Part shown: positions 57,801-64,000 of the stretch, piece after piece
Numbering within the stretch: the stretch's first letter is position 1
Layout of the letters: the number at the start of each line of letters is the position of its first letter
From: Diphasiastrum complanatum
Taxonomy: Eukaryota > Streptophyta > Lycopodiopsida > Lycopodiales > Lycopodiaceae
Direction: 5' to 3'
Assembly: GCA_029204225.1 (NCBI GenBank)
Contig: CM055110.1
Span: forward strand, 22,338,881-22,402,880
Length of the DNA stretch: 64,000 nucleotides
Notes under the pieces: model-generated
The model's input: only the letters and a program-made list of their open reading frames with translations
What the model was told of the DNA's origin: nothing
The model's database searches: none
Position numbers and translations under genes: made by a program

Positions 57801-60800
57801 CTCTCTCTGGTTGCTTAGGGCACCATCTCCTCGCGCCATGGTTCCTCGCTGTCGAAGCCCTAGTCGGCAGGGTGCCACCTCACCAGCCATGTCAGACCCC
57901 CCTGCCATGTTAGCATCCACGGGCAGCGCTGCCTGCCACACAGGCAGCAGCGCTGCCCCCTCCCTCTCTGCTCCATGGCCCTTCTCAGCCCTCTGCTCCC
58001 CCCTGTCTTCTTCCATTCCTTCTTCTTCATCTTCTTCTTCTTCTTCTTCTTCTTCTATGACCTCCAATGATACTGACTTGCCCATTCCTATTGGCACTAC
58101 AGTCCCTTCACCTACACCAGTCATTCCATACACTCCTTCCAAATCCACCGAACTTTTCTCTTCTTGGGAGGTTGACCAAATGAAAGCTGATCTACAGCTC
58201 ATGAAACAAGAACTTTCACAACTCTAGGGAACGGTGGTCTCTCATCAAAGAAAAGAACTTGTTGTAGTCCAAAGTTGCCTCATTGGAGCAAGTGATCAGC
58301 ACTAAACAAGTTGCAGCCTCGGAATCGACTACCACCATGATAAGGGAACTAGAACACAAGATTGAACAGCATAAAGAGGAAGCCCTTTCTTGGGCAGCAA
58401 TATGAAGAAAGGCACCAAGCCTAGCTCTCCTATTTCCTCAGTCATCTCAGCCACCATTACGGAAGAGCAATCAAGGGAACGAAAGGCTCACAACATCAGG
58501 GTCCGTGGGATAGGAGACACACAGGATGCCATTGCGGAAGCTAAGAGGTTTCTCGAGATTACACTAGTATTTGGGACAGATGGACTAGACAGCTTGGAGG
58601 ACTACTAGGGATGCTACATTGATTGTTCGCTTCACATCCTTAACCAGTCGTAGAGAGGCTTTACGGTGTATAGCCAAATTATGCGGCACTACCATATCTT
58701 ACATTCAGGTTGAGGAGAGGCGTAAAGCCTTCCAGGAGGCCCGAGAGACTGGTAGACGTGTCATTTATCGTGATGGTCATGTATGATTTGTTGCTAGCAC
58801 CCCTAGCGGCTCCTAGACCTAGGGAATTGGGGCCCCCGGGCTTGGGAGCATCCCAGGGCCCCAACCATACCATCTTCAGATTGGGGTATGGAACTATGGT
58901 AGCATCCATTCAGTACAACAGGTGATCTGATTGGAAAAAGAGAGCCTTTCCACAACCAAATCTACTCAAAAATTTGCAGCAAACAAAGAGCTGAAAGTAG
59001 GAGCACAAGATGTCTTTCAATCTGCAACCAAAGTGCCCAAAAGATAATGGATAGATGGCTGTCTTTCTGCACAAAAAAACCAGCTTCTTGAAAATTAGGT
59101 TAGCTTCGATTGAAGCCTACACCGAAACCCAATTAGGAAGCCAAATAGTGTGATCAACACACACTCCAATAGGGCTGTTGAAAGCACCCTACTGCTTGCT
59201 GAGAATTTGCAAATTTCCAGCCACAAGTTGACCTAACCCTGAATAGGGTTTGCTGAATTTTGGGCGCTCTCCTACACAAATGCAAACCTGAAAACAAAAA
59301 CAGCAAGATAAGGAGACACCACAACCAAAAATCAGTAGCAGATTTTTGGGTGCCCTCCTCCAAACAAAACTTGCTGAAAACTGGTTGCATAAAAATCAGA
59401 TTTGAGACTCTGATTTTTGGGTGCCAAAAATTGCTCCTCCAAGATCTCTGATGGCCGCCCTCCTTCAACCTGAAAAGAGACAAAAAAGCTGATCCAAACT
59501 CCACTTGAAAAGATCAGCAAGATGCTGAAATTTCACAACAAAAAGCAGAGAAGCTCCTCTTCTGGTAGGACGCCAACAAACAAGCTTGCTGCAGATCCGG
59601 TAGCTCTGATACCATGTAGGAAAGCAAGAGTCAAGTCATGAAGATCTAGGTATCAATCAATCTCCACAGAAAACAAGAGAGAAGAGGCTGGGCGCCCAAC
59701 TCTAAGAGAGAGAGAAAAAACAACAACAAGAGCAATGGAGAGCAATGCTTAGCCAAACTGTTAAAATGGAATACACAATGAGCATCTAAGTACTCTACCT
59801 GGATGTGACCAAATGCCACCAAACCTTAAGGTTAACCACTTACTAAATGTAGGGCACCCCCAAAAGTCAAGATAGGGCCCCTAAACAAAATTAGACCCCT
59901 AAGGACCCACGAGTCAATACATGACCAAAATTGGGTCCAACTGACTCAACCGTGCCACTCCATCATGGTCTCGACCGAGGTTGAGGATTTCATCAAGTTT
60001 TTAAGACAAACTTAAGATGGCCTAAATAACTAAATACCCATGGTTACACAAATCTCGACCTTTTGGGTCAAAGTAACCTATGGATTAACTTTAGCATAGT
60101 CATTTATTTCTAACAACAACTACATGATATGTGTGGAAGCCTTCATTCTTCAATGTGTAATTTTGACATTATCCTGTCACATGAGTAGATGCTCATCATC
60201 CTTGCTTTACTGAAACCCTTGACCTCTTGGGCTTCAGGATTCCTTTTTCTTTAAGCTAGGCATACTGGAAAAATTTGAAGCTTTGTAAGCTTGTCCCAAT
60301 GATTGACCAACCGTGAATTTGGGTCTGTCTCCAGGTGGTCAGGTGGTTCAAGAAACCACTTGCAGCAAAGCATGATCGTTCCAGCAAGCTGTCAGAATCT
60401 AGGCTGCCTCCTGTGCCATTTGGGACATGGTCTTTAATGCACTGTGGTCTAAAGACAATGGGTAATCTTTATTCTTGGAATAGATCATGCCTTTTGATGT
60501 CTAGCTCTAACATGTCCTAGGTCAGTCCAACGTTTCTTGCACAAACTTCAGCTTGATGTGGGCAAATCTTAGAAGGATTTGAAACAATGTGCTTGCATGT
60601 AAACAATGCTCATCCTAGACTGTTCAATCCAGGAGCCTTGATCTTCAGGTAAGATGTACTGCAAGAAGATACTGCTCTGTAAAGTGTTCTGTATCCTTTT
60701 TTGTGTATTCTTGTGTGCAGTTCCTAGAGACACCACTTTCTTTGTTTCGTCATAAATGATCTGAAAGAGAATTTGAAACTATTACTGCAGCCTGATGGAA

Positions 60801-63163
60801 GCTCTCCAACAACTTATTCTTGCCATTAAAAATCAAGGCACTTCCAGGATCGAAGTTCTGGATTTATGGGCTTTGTGTACCCCTAGTTTTCTTGCAGAAT
60901 GTGCCTTTACATAACTGCTGGCAACTTCCATATTGAACATCTCCATACAGTCCATACTGAAGTTTTCCTAGATGTATGCAGATACATTGCTGTGAACTTC
61001 TCTTACAATTCAGCAGGCATACTCTTCCTTTACCTTTGATTCCTAGATACACTCAAAATATTGAACAATTGGATTCAATAATATGCAGAGGGACTGTTGC
61101 AAACTCGATAGAAGGAATCAGAGGAATCTTTCCCAGTTTCATGTAAATAGGACTTTTAACACCTGAATTCTTATTCTGTGAGTTATATGATATTGTTTTT
61201 TTGATGTTTTTAAGAAGTTAACTTAGAAATTAAACTTTTAAAAGGTTTTTTGTAAAGTTTAGCTGCTTCTGGGTAAACCTTTGCGGCAACTTTTTCCAGT
61301 TTTAGGTTTCAGGATTTAGAGTTTAAAGGTTTTGAAGAGTTGAAGATATTTTCCTGTACCAGGACGTTCACACTGAGCTTATTCAGAACAAGAGGAGCCT
61401 CATGAGAAAAGGAGGTGTCTTAACAGGACAAGTCAACGTAGATTCAGAACAGCAGTGGCTAAATGGCTTGTGCCCCCTTATGCCAGAAGATGTAAGCCTC
61501 CTTGCTGTAGCTGCTTATCTGTCTTTTTTGAAGAAGAAGGGTTTGGTTTAGATCTGTGTTTCACCAGGGATGTCCCTAGTTTGGAATTTCCATGCATCTT
61601 ATATTTTCTAGTGATTCAAGTTCATTTTTTGGCATTTATTTATTAGGCTATCGTTGGCTTCACTTCTTTGTCTTGAAGGTTGGTGTTCTTCTACGGGCAT
61701 TAGGTTATAAACGCAGCACACGCATTTTCATTTCTGGTGCCGAATTGTTTGGAGGACAAAGAATTCTTCTGGGACTCCGTAGCGTATTCCAGAATCTAGA
61801 AGATAGGACAACTCTTAGCACAGAAGAAGAAAGATCAGATCTATATGGACCAGAAGAAGAAATTCCTCCACCCCCACCGTATGCAATACCTATAATTGAT
61901 GAAAAAGAGAGGCTAGCTGCTTGGTCTAAGGCTGGGCCTAGGCCTAGGCCCTTACCTCCACCAGCAGGTAGGCCTAAACTTCCTCATGAGTTAGATGGGT
62001 GGTGGGGATGGGTAGGAGAATCTGATACTGAGCCTGAGCCAACTATCGTGGATACAAGAGAGCGAGGTCACAAGCTTATCTGGCAGGCGCTGGATTATAT
62101 TCTGTGTGTGGAAGCAAATGCGTTCTTTCCTTCTTTTGATGAAGACAAAAGTGGACATCCGAATTTTGCAAGCTTGGTGATGGGTCATCGTGCGTATACT
62201 TCAGCATATAGGAGGACTTATCGTCCCAACAGGTACCTCACTTTCATTGGTAAAATCTTTCAGGCCCTTTTGCTCTATAGTCAGTGGATTTAATGACTTT
62301 GCTAAGTCTCATCATTGGAGTATCAACCAGAACATATGAATAATATATATTGCTGCATTTAAATTCAGCTAAAGGATCTTGGCTTGGTTTCTTTGAATTG
62401 ATTCTATTGATGATCTTTGTTTTTTGCATCTAGGATAGGAAATTGTTTTTTTCATCTCATTCTATAAATGCTGGCTCATCGAAGCATCAACTCTAGCAAA
62501 TTAAAGTGTTAGTATAGAGGACGTTCATGGCTGAAATTCTTTGTACTAAACTTCCACCTGTATAAATTGAATGAGTGATATCTTTGCATGTATGCTGATT
62601 GTAATAGGTACCTTCACAAGAATTAAATTTCTTAGTTGTAATTTGTTATTTGTCCTTGCTGTTGTAAACCATCTCGACTTTACGTTGAAACTCAAAACTC
62701 TGCTTGTTACAGAAGAAAAATTGCAAGTTTTCTTTTGAATGTGCGAGAACATCTATATGAGCCAGGCCGTGCTTGGATGGCTGCTGTTCGAAATATGCTA
62801 GTGAAATCAATTGGAGAAGATGGCCTTATAGAGGCATCAAACAATACAAAGCCTAGATCCTTCCTTTCTCATCCTCTACCCGAATGCCTTTGCCAGCTTG
62901 GAATAGAGAGGACACTGAACAAGAGTCTTTTACATATTCAAGGTCCAGACGGAAGAGTATTGTTTGGTGATGAGGAGATGTGTCCTGAATGGATAAAAGA
63001 TGAATTGTTGCAGAGTAACAATGATAAGTTGGATGAGGAAGCAGATTATACAGAAGTATCAGGCCCTTCATCAGTCGGGGAAGAGCCTCTTCAGAGTGCA
63101 GCAGAGAAATTGGAGGATACATTGTTTCCTGAAGGTGATGAAGATAACGATCCAAATGATTAG
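34959..63163 (+). CDS. Plant O-fucosyltransferase family protein (10 exons, 667 aa)
   Basis: Putative GDP-fucose-dependent O-fucosyltransferase-like enzyme of the plant cell-wall/glycoprotein group, probably a Golgi type II membrane protein. Exons: 34,959-35,141; 55,104-55,188; 55,625-55,695; 56,399-56,487; 56,693-56,930; 57,071-57,183; 57,383-57,473; 61,363-61,491; 61,679-62,232; 62,713-63,163. Together 2,004 nt in one frame, all junctions GT-AG with matching phases. An in-frame TAA lies four codons before the ATG. Residues ~9-30 form a hydrophobic signal anchor. Family blocks: '[16 protein letters not shown]' (114-129), '[15 protein letters not shown]', '[14 protein letters not shown]' (~277-290), '[13 protein letters not shown]' (~350-362), 'RPRPLPPP', 'FLSHPLPEC'. 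From memory it is closest to the subfamily named O-fucosyltransferase 20 in Arabidopsis; the biochemical acceptor is unproven. The acidic C-terminus is unusual. Confidence 0.88.
35142..38079 (+). other. Start of intron 1, no recognised gene
   Basis: Non-coding with scattered short frames. 'tttggtattagagca' at about 37,108 after an LTR-like 'ctgaca' end hints at a small LTR element but is unsupported by a second LTR. A G-run lies at 36,090-36,100. Confidence 0.5.
38847..39228 (-). repeat. Gypsy-2 3' LTR (382 bp)
   Basis: Starts AGTTACAAGC and ends CCATAACT on the + strand: 7-bp inverted ends AGTTA(C/T).../...TAACT rather than TG...CA. Matches 44,368-44,578 plus 45,255-45,425. Confidence 0.87.
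39229..39240 (-). other. Gypsy-2 polypurine tract
   Basis: Reads TCTGCAGGGGAG on the minus strand and directly abuts the LTR start AGTTATGG. Confidence 0.7.
39448..40260 (-). pseudogene. Gypsy-2 truncated RT fused to chromodomain
   Basis: RT N-terminal part: '[20 protein letters not shown]', '[15 protein letters not shown]', '[10 protein letters not shown]', then '[18 protein letters not shown]' to 'RPYLGKFV'. Here the expected catalytic xxDD segment is missing and the frame continues with a chromodomain-like end, '[20 protein letters not shown]'. So a deletion removed RT catalytic motif, RNase H and integrase core. Confidence 0.82.
40266..40880 (-). pseudogene. Gypsy-2 aspartic protease
   Basis: '[20 protein letters not shown]' carries the DSGATHNF motif with Asp in place of Ser, then '[19 protein letters not shown]' (flap/GxDWL region). 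A stop near 40,577 separates the two parts. Confidence 0.8.
40881..41990 (-). pseudogene. Gypsy-2 gag
   Basis: The main frame 41,157-41,960 includes '[20 protein letters not shown]', '[18 protein letters not shown]' and '[12 protein letters not shown]', a retrotransposon-gag domain, with coiled-coil-like residues near the N-terminus. One knuckle '[14 protein letters not shown]' lies near 40,990. The true start is disturbed by the inverted LTR segment at 41,977. Confidence 0.82.
41977..42610 (-). repeat. LTR of a third family with its 3' part inverted
   Basis: 42,225-42,610 is the reverse complement of the start of the solo LTR at 44,579. 41,977-42,174 is the end of the same LTR in the opposite sense. 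The TSD CCTCT at 42,611-42,615 has its partner as AGAGG (42,175-42,179) inside the inverted piece, so ~248 bp (41,977-42,224) flipped after insertion. Confidence 0.82.
42611..44355 (-). other. Gypsy-2 leader
   Basis: Non-coding region between primer site and gag. Long frames (for example 43,516-44,193) come from the tandem repeats. Confidence 0.65.
43860..44345. repeat. ~75-bp tandem repeat in gypsy-2 leader
   Basis: Block 'agggcgctggacagc' or close variants near 43,872, 43,943, 44,024, 44,092, 44,169, 44,248 and 44,318: at least seven units with 68-82 bp spacing, ending just before the primer site. Confidence 0.82.
44356..44367 (-). other. Gypsy-2 primer binding site (initiator-Met tRNA)
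   Basis: Reads TGGTATCAGAGC on the minus strand, directly adjacent to the LTR end ...TAACT. Confidence 0.85.
44368..45425 (-). repeat. Gypsy-2 5' LTR with nested solo LTR
   Basis: Same sequence as 38,847-39,228, split by 676 bp at 44,579-45,254. Ends AGTTACAAG...CATAACT. Confidence 0.87.
44579..45254 (+). repeat. Solo LTR (676 bp) inside gypsy-2 LTR
   Basis: TGTCACATG...TTGCAACA, flanked by perfect 5-bp duplication GCCTT (44,574-44,578 and 45,255-45,259). No internal region. Contains repeated 'gacacgtgtca' palindromes near 44,795-44,930. Confidence 0.85.
45496..46005. mobile_element. Unclassified ~510-bp insertion in the Penelope-like element
   Basis: Interrupts the RT element frame between 'NLKKVSS' and 'LSTEEVL'. 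CTTCT occurs at both edges (45,491-45,495 area and ~45,992), a possible target duplication. No coding, no clear terminal repeats. Confidence 0.4.
46006..47455 (+). pseudogene. Penelope-like RT core
   Basis: Encodes '[20 protein letters not shown]', '[20 protein letters not shown]', '[18 protein letters not shown]' (RT motif with PMG) and '[17 protein letters not shown]' (catalytic xDD), later '[17 protein letters not shown]' and '[12 protein letters not shown]'. Such IGxPMGTNC/RYxDDL sequences belong to Penelope-like or related RT families rather than LINE or LTR types. Multiple frameshifts and stops. Confidence 0.62.
47456..47692. other. Unassigned junction
   Basis: Between the Penelope-like RT and a copia gag. 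A purine run with seven G at about 47,469 could be a polypurine tract. Nothing else recognised. Confidence 0.4.
47693..48616 (-). pseudogene. Copia-3 gag
   Basis: Nearly intact Gag starting '[20 protein letters not shown]' right after the primer site. UBN2-type domain ('[19 protein letters not shown]', '[15 protein letters not shown]'), Lys-rich region, and two knuckles '[14 protein letters not shown]' (last Cys lost) and '[14 protein letters not shown]'. One frameshift near 47,940. No protease follows; the element is cut at about 47,693. Confidence 0.85.
48618..48630 (-). other. Copia-3 primer binding site
   Basis: Reads GTGGTATCAGAGC on the minus strand, abutting the LTR end ATAACA. Confidence 0.85.
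48631..49690 (-). repeat. Copia-3 5' LTR (1,060 bp)
   Basis: TGTTAT...ATAACA inverted ends. Right of it the LINE-1 3' region begins at once, so it inserted there. Contains a short tandem repeat at 48,736-48,840. Confidence 0.82.
48736..48840. repeat. 34-bp tandem repeat in copia-3 LTR
   Basis: Three copies of a unit beginning 'acatgcaatcaacatgcaag', with 'caaatacagtg' after the first two. Confidence 0.75.
49700..52850 (-). pseudogene. LINE-1 ORF2: endonuclease, RT, zinc finger
   Basis: Endonuclease end '[19 protein letters not shown]' near 52,050; RT blocks '[20 protein letters not shown]', '[20 protein letters not shown]', catalytic '[11 protein letters not shown]' near 50,730 and 'TYLGTSFTG'. 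The C-terminal zinc motif '[19 protein letters not shown]' is near 49,745. The longest open piece is 50,340-51,182 (280 codons). Several frameshifts (51,020, 51,180, 51,600, 52,160) and stops. Confidence 0.85.
52890..54480 (-). pseudogene. LINE-1 ORF1 with nested MITE
   Basis: Ser/Pro-rich N-terminus ('[17 protein letters not shown]'), coiled coil near 53,500 ('[19 protein letters not shown]'), then an RNA-binding-like part '[20 protein letters not shown]' and '[20 protein letters not shown]'. Split by the MITE at 53,894-54,283 and by frameshifts. Confidence 0.7.
53894..54283. mobile_element. MITE (390 bp) with ~30-bp terminal inverted repeats
   Basis: Ends GCATTAGAGGAAGTTTGAG and, inverted, GCATTAGAAGAAGTTTAAA, both followed by CAAAAAGGG. 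Non-coding, AT-rich interior. Interrupts LINE-1 ORF1. The target duplication is short or unclear. Confidence 0.72.
54609..54664. repeat. (GA)n microsatellite
   Basis: About 28 GA units between LINE-1 5' end and exon 2. Confidence 0.88.
54781..54840. repeat. (GA)n plus poly-G
   Basis: About 20 GA units followed by ~15 G and GAGGG. Confidence 0.85.
55104..55188 (+). CDS. Exon 2 (stem region)
   Basis: Acceptor ATATGCAG, donor TT|GTAAGT. Encodes '[20 protein letters not shown]'. The phase fits exon 1 directly, so no further exon is required in the 20-kb intron. Confidence 0.78.
55625..55695 (+). CDS. Exon 3
   Basis: Acceptor ATGGCAG, donor TCT|GTAAGTAC. Encodes '[20 protein letters not shown]', corresponding to the family's 'NG[FY]xxxxxxGGxxxxR' nucleotide-sugar region, here with 'VGEFHEIR'. 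Confidence 0.78.
56399..56487 (+). CDS. Exon 4
   Basis: Acceptor CATTGCAG; encodes '[20 protein letters not shown]', the most conserved O-FucT block. The donor is placed at AG|GTTTGA because this restores phase with exon 5; the donor sequence is weak. Confidence 0.76.
56693..56930 (+). CDS. Exon 5
   Basis: Acceptor TTTTGTGCAG, donor GCAG|GTACCC. Encodes '[20 protein letters not shown]', '[10 protein letters not shown]' and '[19 protein letters not shown]'. Confidence 0.85.
57071..57183 (+). CDS. Exon 6
   Basis: Encodes '[20 protein letters not shown]'. The acceptor may be TTTTTAGCAG (start 57,071) or TTTTTAG three bases earlier (57,068), a NAGNAG site changing one Gln. Donor AGAG|GTATGG. 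Confidence 0.82.
57383..57473 (+). CDS. Exon 7
   Basis: Encodes '[20 protein letters not shown]', then 'AELFQ'. Relatives usually have 'HPG' where this has 'HVG'. Donor CAG|GTAAGG. Confidence 0.83.
57787..58934 (+). pseudogene. LINE ORF1 fragment in intron 7
   Basis: Same family as LINE-1 ORF1 but on the + strand. Ser-rich N-terminus from '[12 protein letters not shown]' with a (TTC)n-encoded Ser run near 58,040, then '[20 protein letters not shown]', '[20 protein letters not shown]' and the beginning of ORF2 near 58,900. Stops at 58,226 and 58,606 plus frameshifts. Confidence 0.72.
59599..59614 (-). other. Primer binding site (initiator-Met tRNA)
   Basis: Reads TGGTATCAGAGCTACC on the minus strand, adjacent to the LTR end CCTACA. 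Confidence 0.82.
59615..60115 (-). repeat. LTR in intron 7 (501 bp)
   Basis: TGTAGG...CTAACA on the + strand. Single copy in the window; boundary placed by primer site and termini. Confidence 0.65.
60116..61362 (+). other. End of intron 7, no recognised feature
   Basis: No transposon, RNA gene or extra exon found. A 60-codon frame at 60,335-60,520 is not part of the gene by homology or phase. Confidence 0.5.
61363..61491 (+). CDS. Exon 8
   Basis: Acceptor TGTACCAG, donor GAT|GTAAGC. Encodes '[18 protein letters not shown]' and '[10 protein letters not shown]'. 43 codons, phase 0 on both sides. Confidence 0.85.
61679..62232 (+). CDS. Exon 9
   Basis: Encodes '[20 protein letters not shown]', 'AELFGGQR', a Pro-rich linker, '[19 protein letters not shown]' and '[11 protein letters not shown]'. 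Acceptor CTTGAAG is weak, but the phase and family alignment support it. Confidence 0.86.
62713..63163 (+). CDS. Exon 10 and stop
   Basis: Acceptor TTGTTACAG. Encodes '[20 protein letters not shown]', 'FLSHPLPEC', '[15 protein letters not shown]' and an acidic tail ending '[10 protein letters not shown]', stop TAG. Confidence 0.87.
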
Positions 63164-64000
63164 GATCGGATTTCTTGTCTACCAGATCATTGAATTGATT
63201 GGAACCTGCCACAGAGTGAAACTAAATGGCATATCATTCAGGTGGATATTATCAAGGTACAGAACTTGTTTTTTCTAGGGGTCAATGTTTCCTTGCCAAC
63301 TTTTTGCTGCTTATCAATGTTCACACAGAGGATCACAATAAGATTGAAACGTAGGCATGCAAAGTGATTCGGACCTCTATCAAACCAATCAAAAGCATAG
63401 CTGCCTTTGCAGCGTATAACCAAGAGAACCTTATTTTACAGTAAGAATCATCAATCATCACATGTCTATCACACATAGAGGCTGGGTAACAAGATAAACA
63501 AGAAAATTTTATTTATTGGTAGGCTGCAAAATGCCGATCCTTCCCAAGAAGCAGCCAGCGTAATGGAGTAGTCAATCTAGTGAAGTTAGGCTACTGTTGT
63601 CATAATTGATTTCTACTTGGCAATCCAAGAATGTCCATAAACAAATACCTGAGTGCTACATAATACACTTGTACATCAAGCCTGCTGCTCTATGCCTTCA
63701 ACTCTTCTTGGAAGGTTCTGTCCTTGTTTTTCTTAGTTCTTGTTCTTGAAGGAAGGTACCAAGGGTACGTATGGAGAAGCATTACAAACAAAAATCTCAA
63801 AATTTTGTCTTTTCCAGCTTGACAACTTCATTCTGAAGAAGTATTATTGGAACCCCCAAAACGAGGGGCTGTTTTTGCATCAGGATCAGGATGAAAATTT
63901 CAATCGCGGAATGGGCCAGGCTGAAATCCTGACTCAAGAGCAAATGTTATCCCCTGGCAGAGTTGTGGGCTTTAAAGAGCGACTTTAGGATTGCTCCTTT
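63164..64000 (+). other. 3' flank of the O-fucosyltransferase gene
   Basis: Probable 3' UTR followed by flanking DNA. Possible weak poly(A) hexamers only. An 82-codon frame at 63,740-63,988 is not recognised and may be chance or the continuation of a 3' UTR. Confidence 0.4.

Larger units (their letters stand above)
58935..60115 (-). mobile_element. LTR-element 5' end (LTR, PBS, leader)
   Basis: LTR 59,615-60,115, primer site 59,599-59,614, then ~660 bp of non-coding leader or internal DNA reaching the LINE fragment. No gag is recognised. A 3' LTR is missing. Confidence 0.6.

Noticed and set aside
57762-58202. 146-codon minus-strand acidic frame
   Set aside because: Antisense shadow of the Ser-rich LINE ORF1 (TTC repeats read as Glu).
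58915-60120. ACAAC on both sides of the intron 7 LTR element as target duplication
   Set aside because: LINE similarity continues ~15 bp past the left ACAAC, so it cannot be the element border.
60335-60520. Possible exon between exons 7 and 8
   Set aside because: Exon 7 ends and exon 8 begins within one conserved block, so nothing is missing.
63740-63988. 82-codon frame after the host gene as a new gene
   Set aside because: No similarity or start/splice support; the window ends 12 bases later.

Overview
The window is nuclear DNA of a land plant with a large, repeat-rich genome. Only one host gene is visible. It is a 10-exon plant GDP-fucose O-fucosyltransferase-family gene on the + strand (34,959-63,163), with canonical GT-AG introns and phases that agree at every junction. 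The rest is transposable elements, mostly broken and nested in each other. The species cannot be read from the sequence. A ~20-kb first intron, chromovirus, copia, LINE, CACTA and probable Penelope-like elements, and low GC suit a fern, other seed-free plant or gymnosperm. This is inference.

Layout. 1-293: piece of a LINE reverse transcriptase. 294-12,788: minus-strand Ty3/gypsy chromovirus (gypsy-1) inserted in that LINE. Its gag gene is interrupted by a Ty1/copia element (copia-1, 5,333-10,932), and a ~2.07-kb internal part of copia-1 is inverted in place. 12,789-21,318: three fragments (A, B, C) of a second gypsy family whose Gag carries several CCHC knuckles, mixed with copia scraps and a 3-unit tandem repeat. 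21,982-22,487: a foldback element with ~170-bp arms. 22,543-34,145: a second LINE (LINE-2) split by ~9.4 kb that holds a plus-strand gypsy 5' end, a CACTA transposase fragment and a minus-strand gypsy 5' half (copy D).

34,146-64,000: the O-fucosyltransferase gene. Intron 1 (35,142-55,103) holds a Penelope-like RT element (about 38,080-47,455) that contains gypsy-2 (38,847-45,425). Gypsy-2 in turn carries two LTRs of a third family, one of them with a small inversion. Next come a copia gag plus LTR (47,693-49,690) and a 4.8-kb LINE (LINE-1, 49,691-54,480) with a MITE in its ORF1. Intron 7 holds another LINE ORF1 piece and an LTR-element 5' end.

How it works together. The host gene should encode a 667-residue, Golgi-anchored type II protein. 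All ten exons are open and spliceable although at least six element families sit in its introns. No transposon here looks able to move by itself: each has stops, frameshifts, deletions or inversions. Target-site duplications and interrupted ORFs give a partial order of insertion. Noteworthy observations are the two small inversions inside LTR elements, a gypsy element whose LTRs end in AG...CT instead of TG...CA, the foldback element, and an open frame that runs from a gypsy protease into a CACTA transposase domain.
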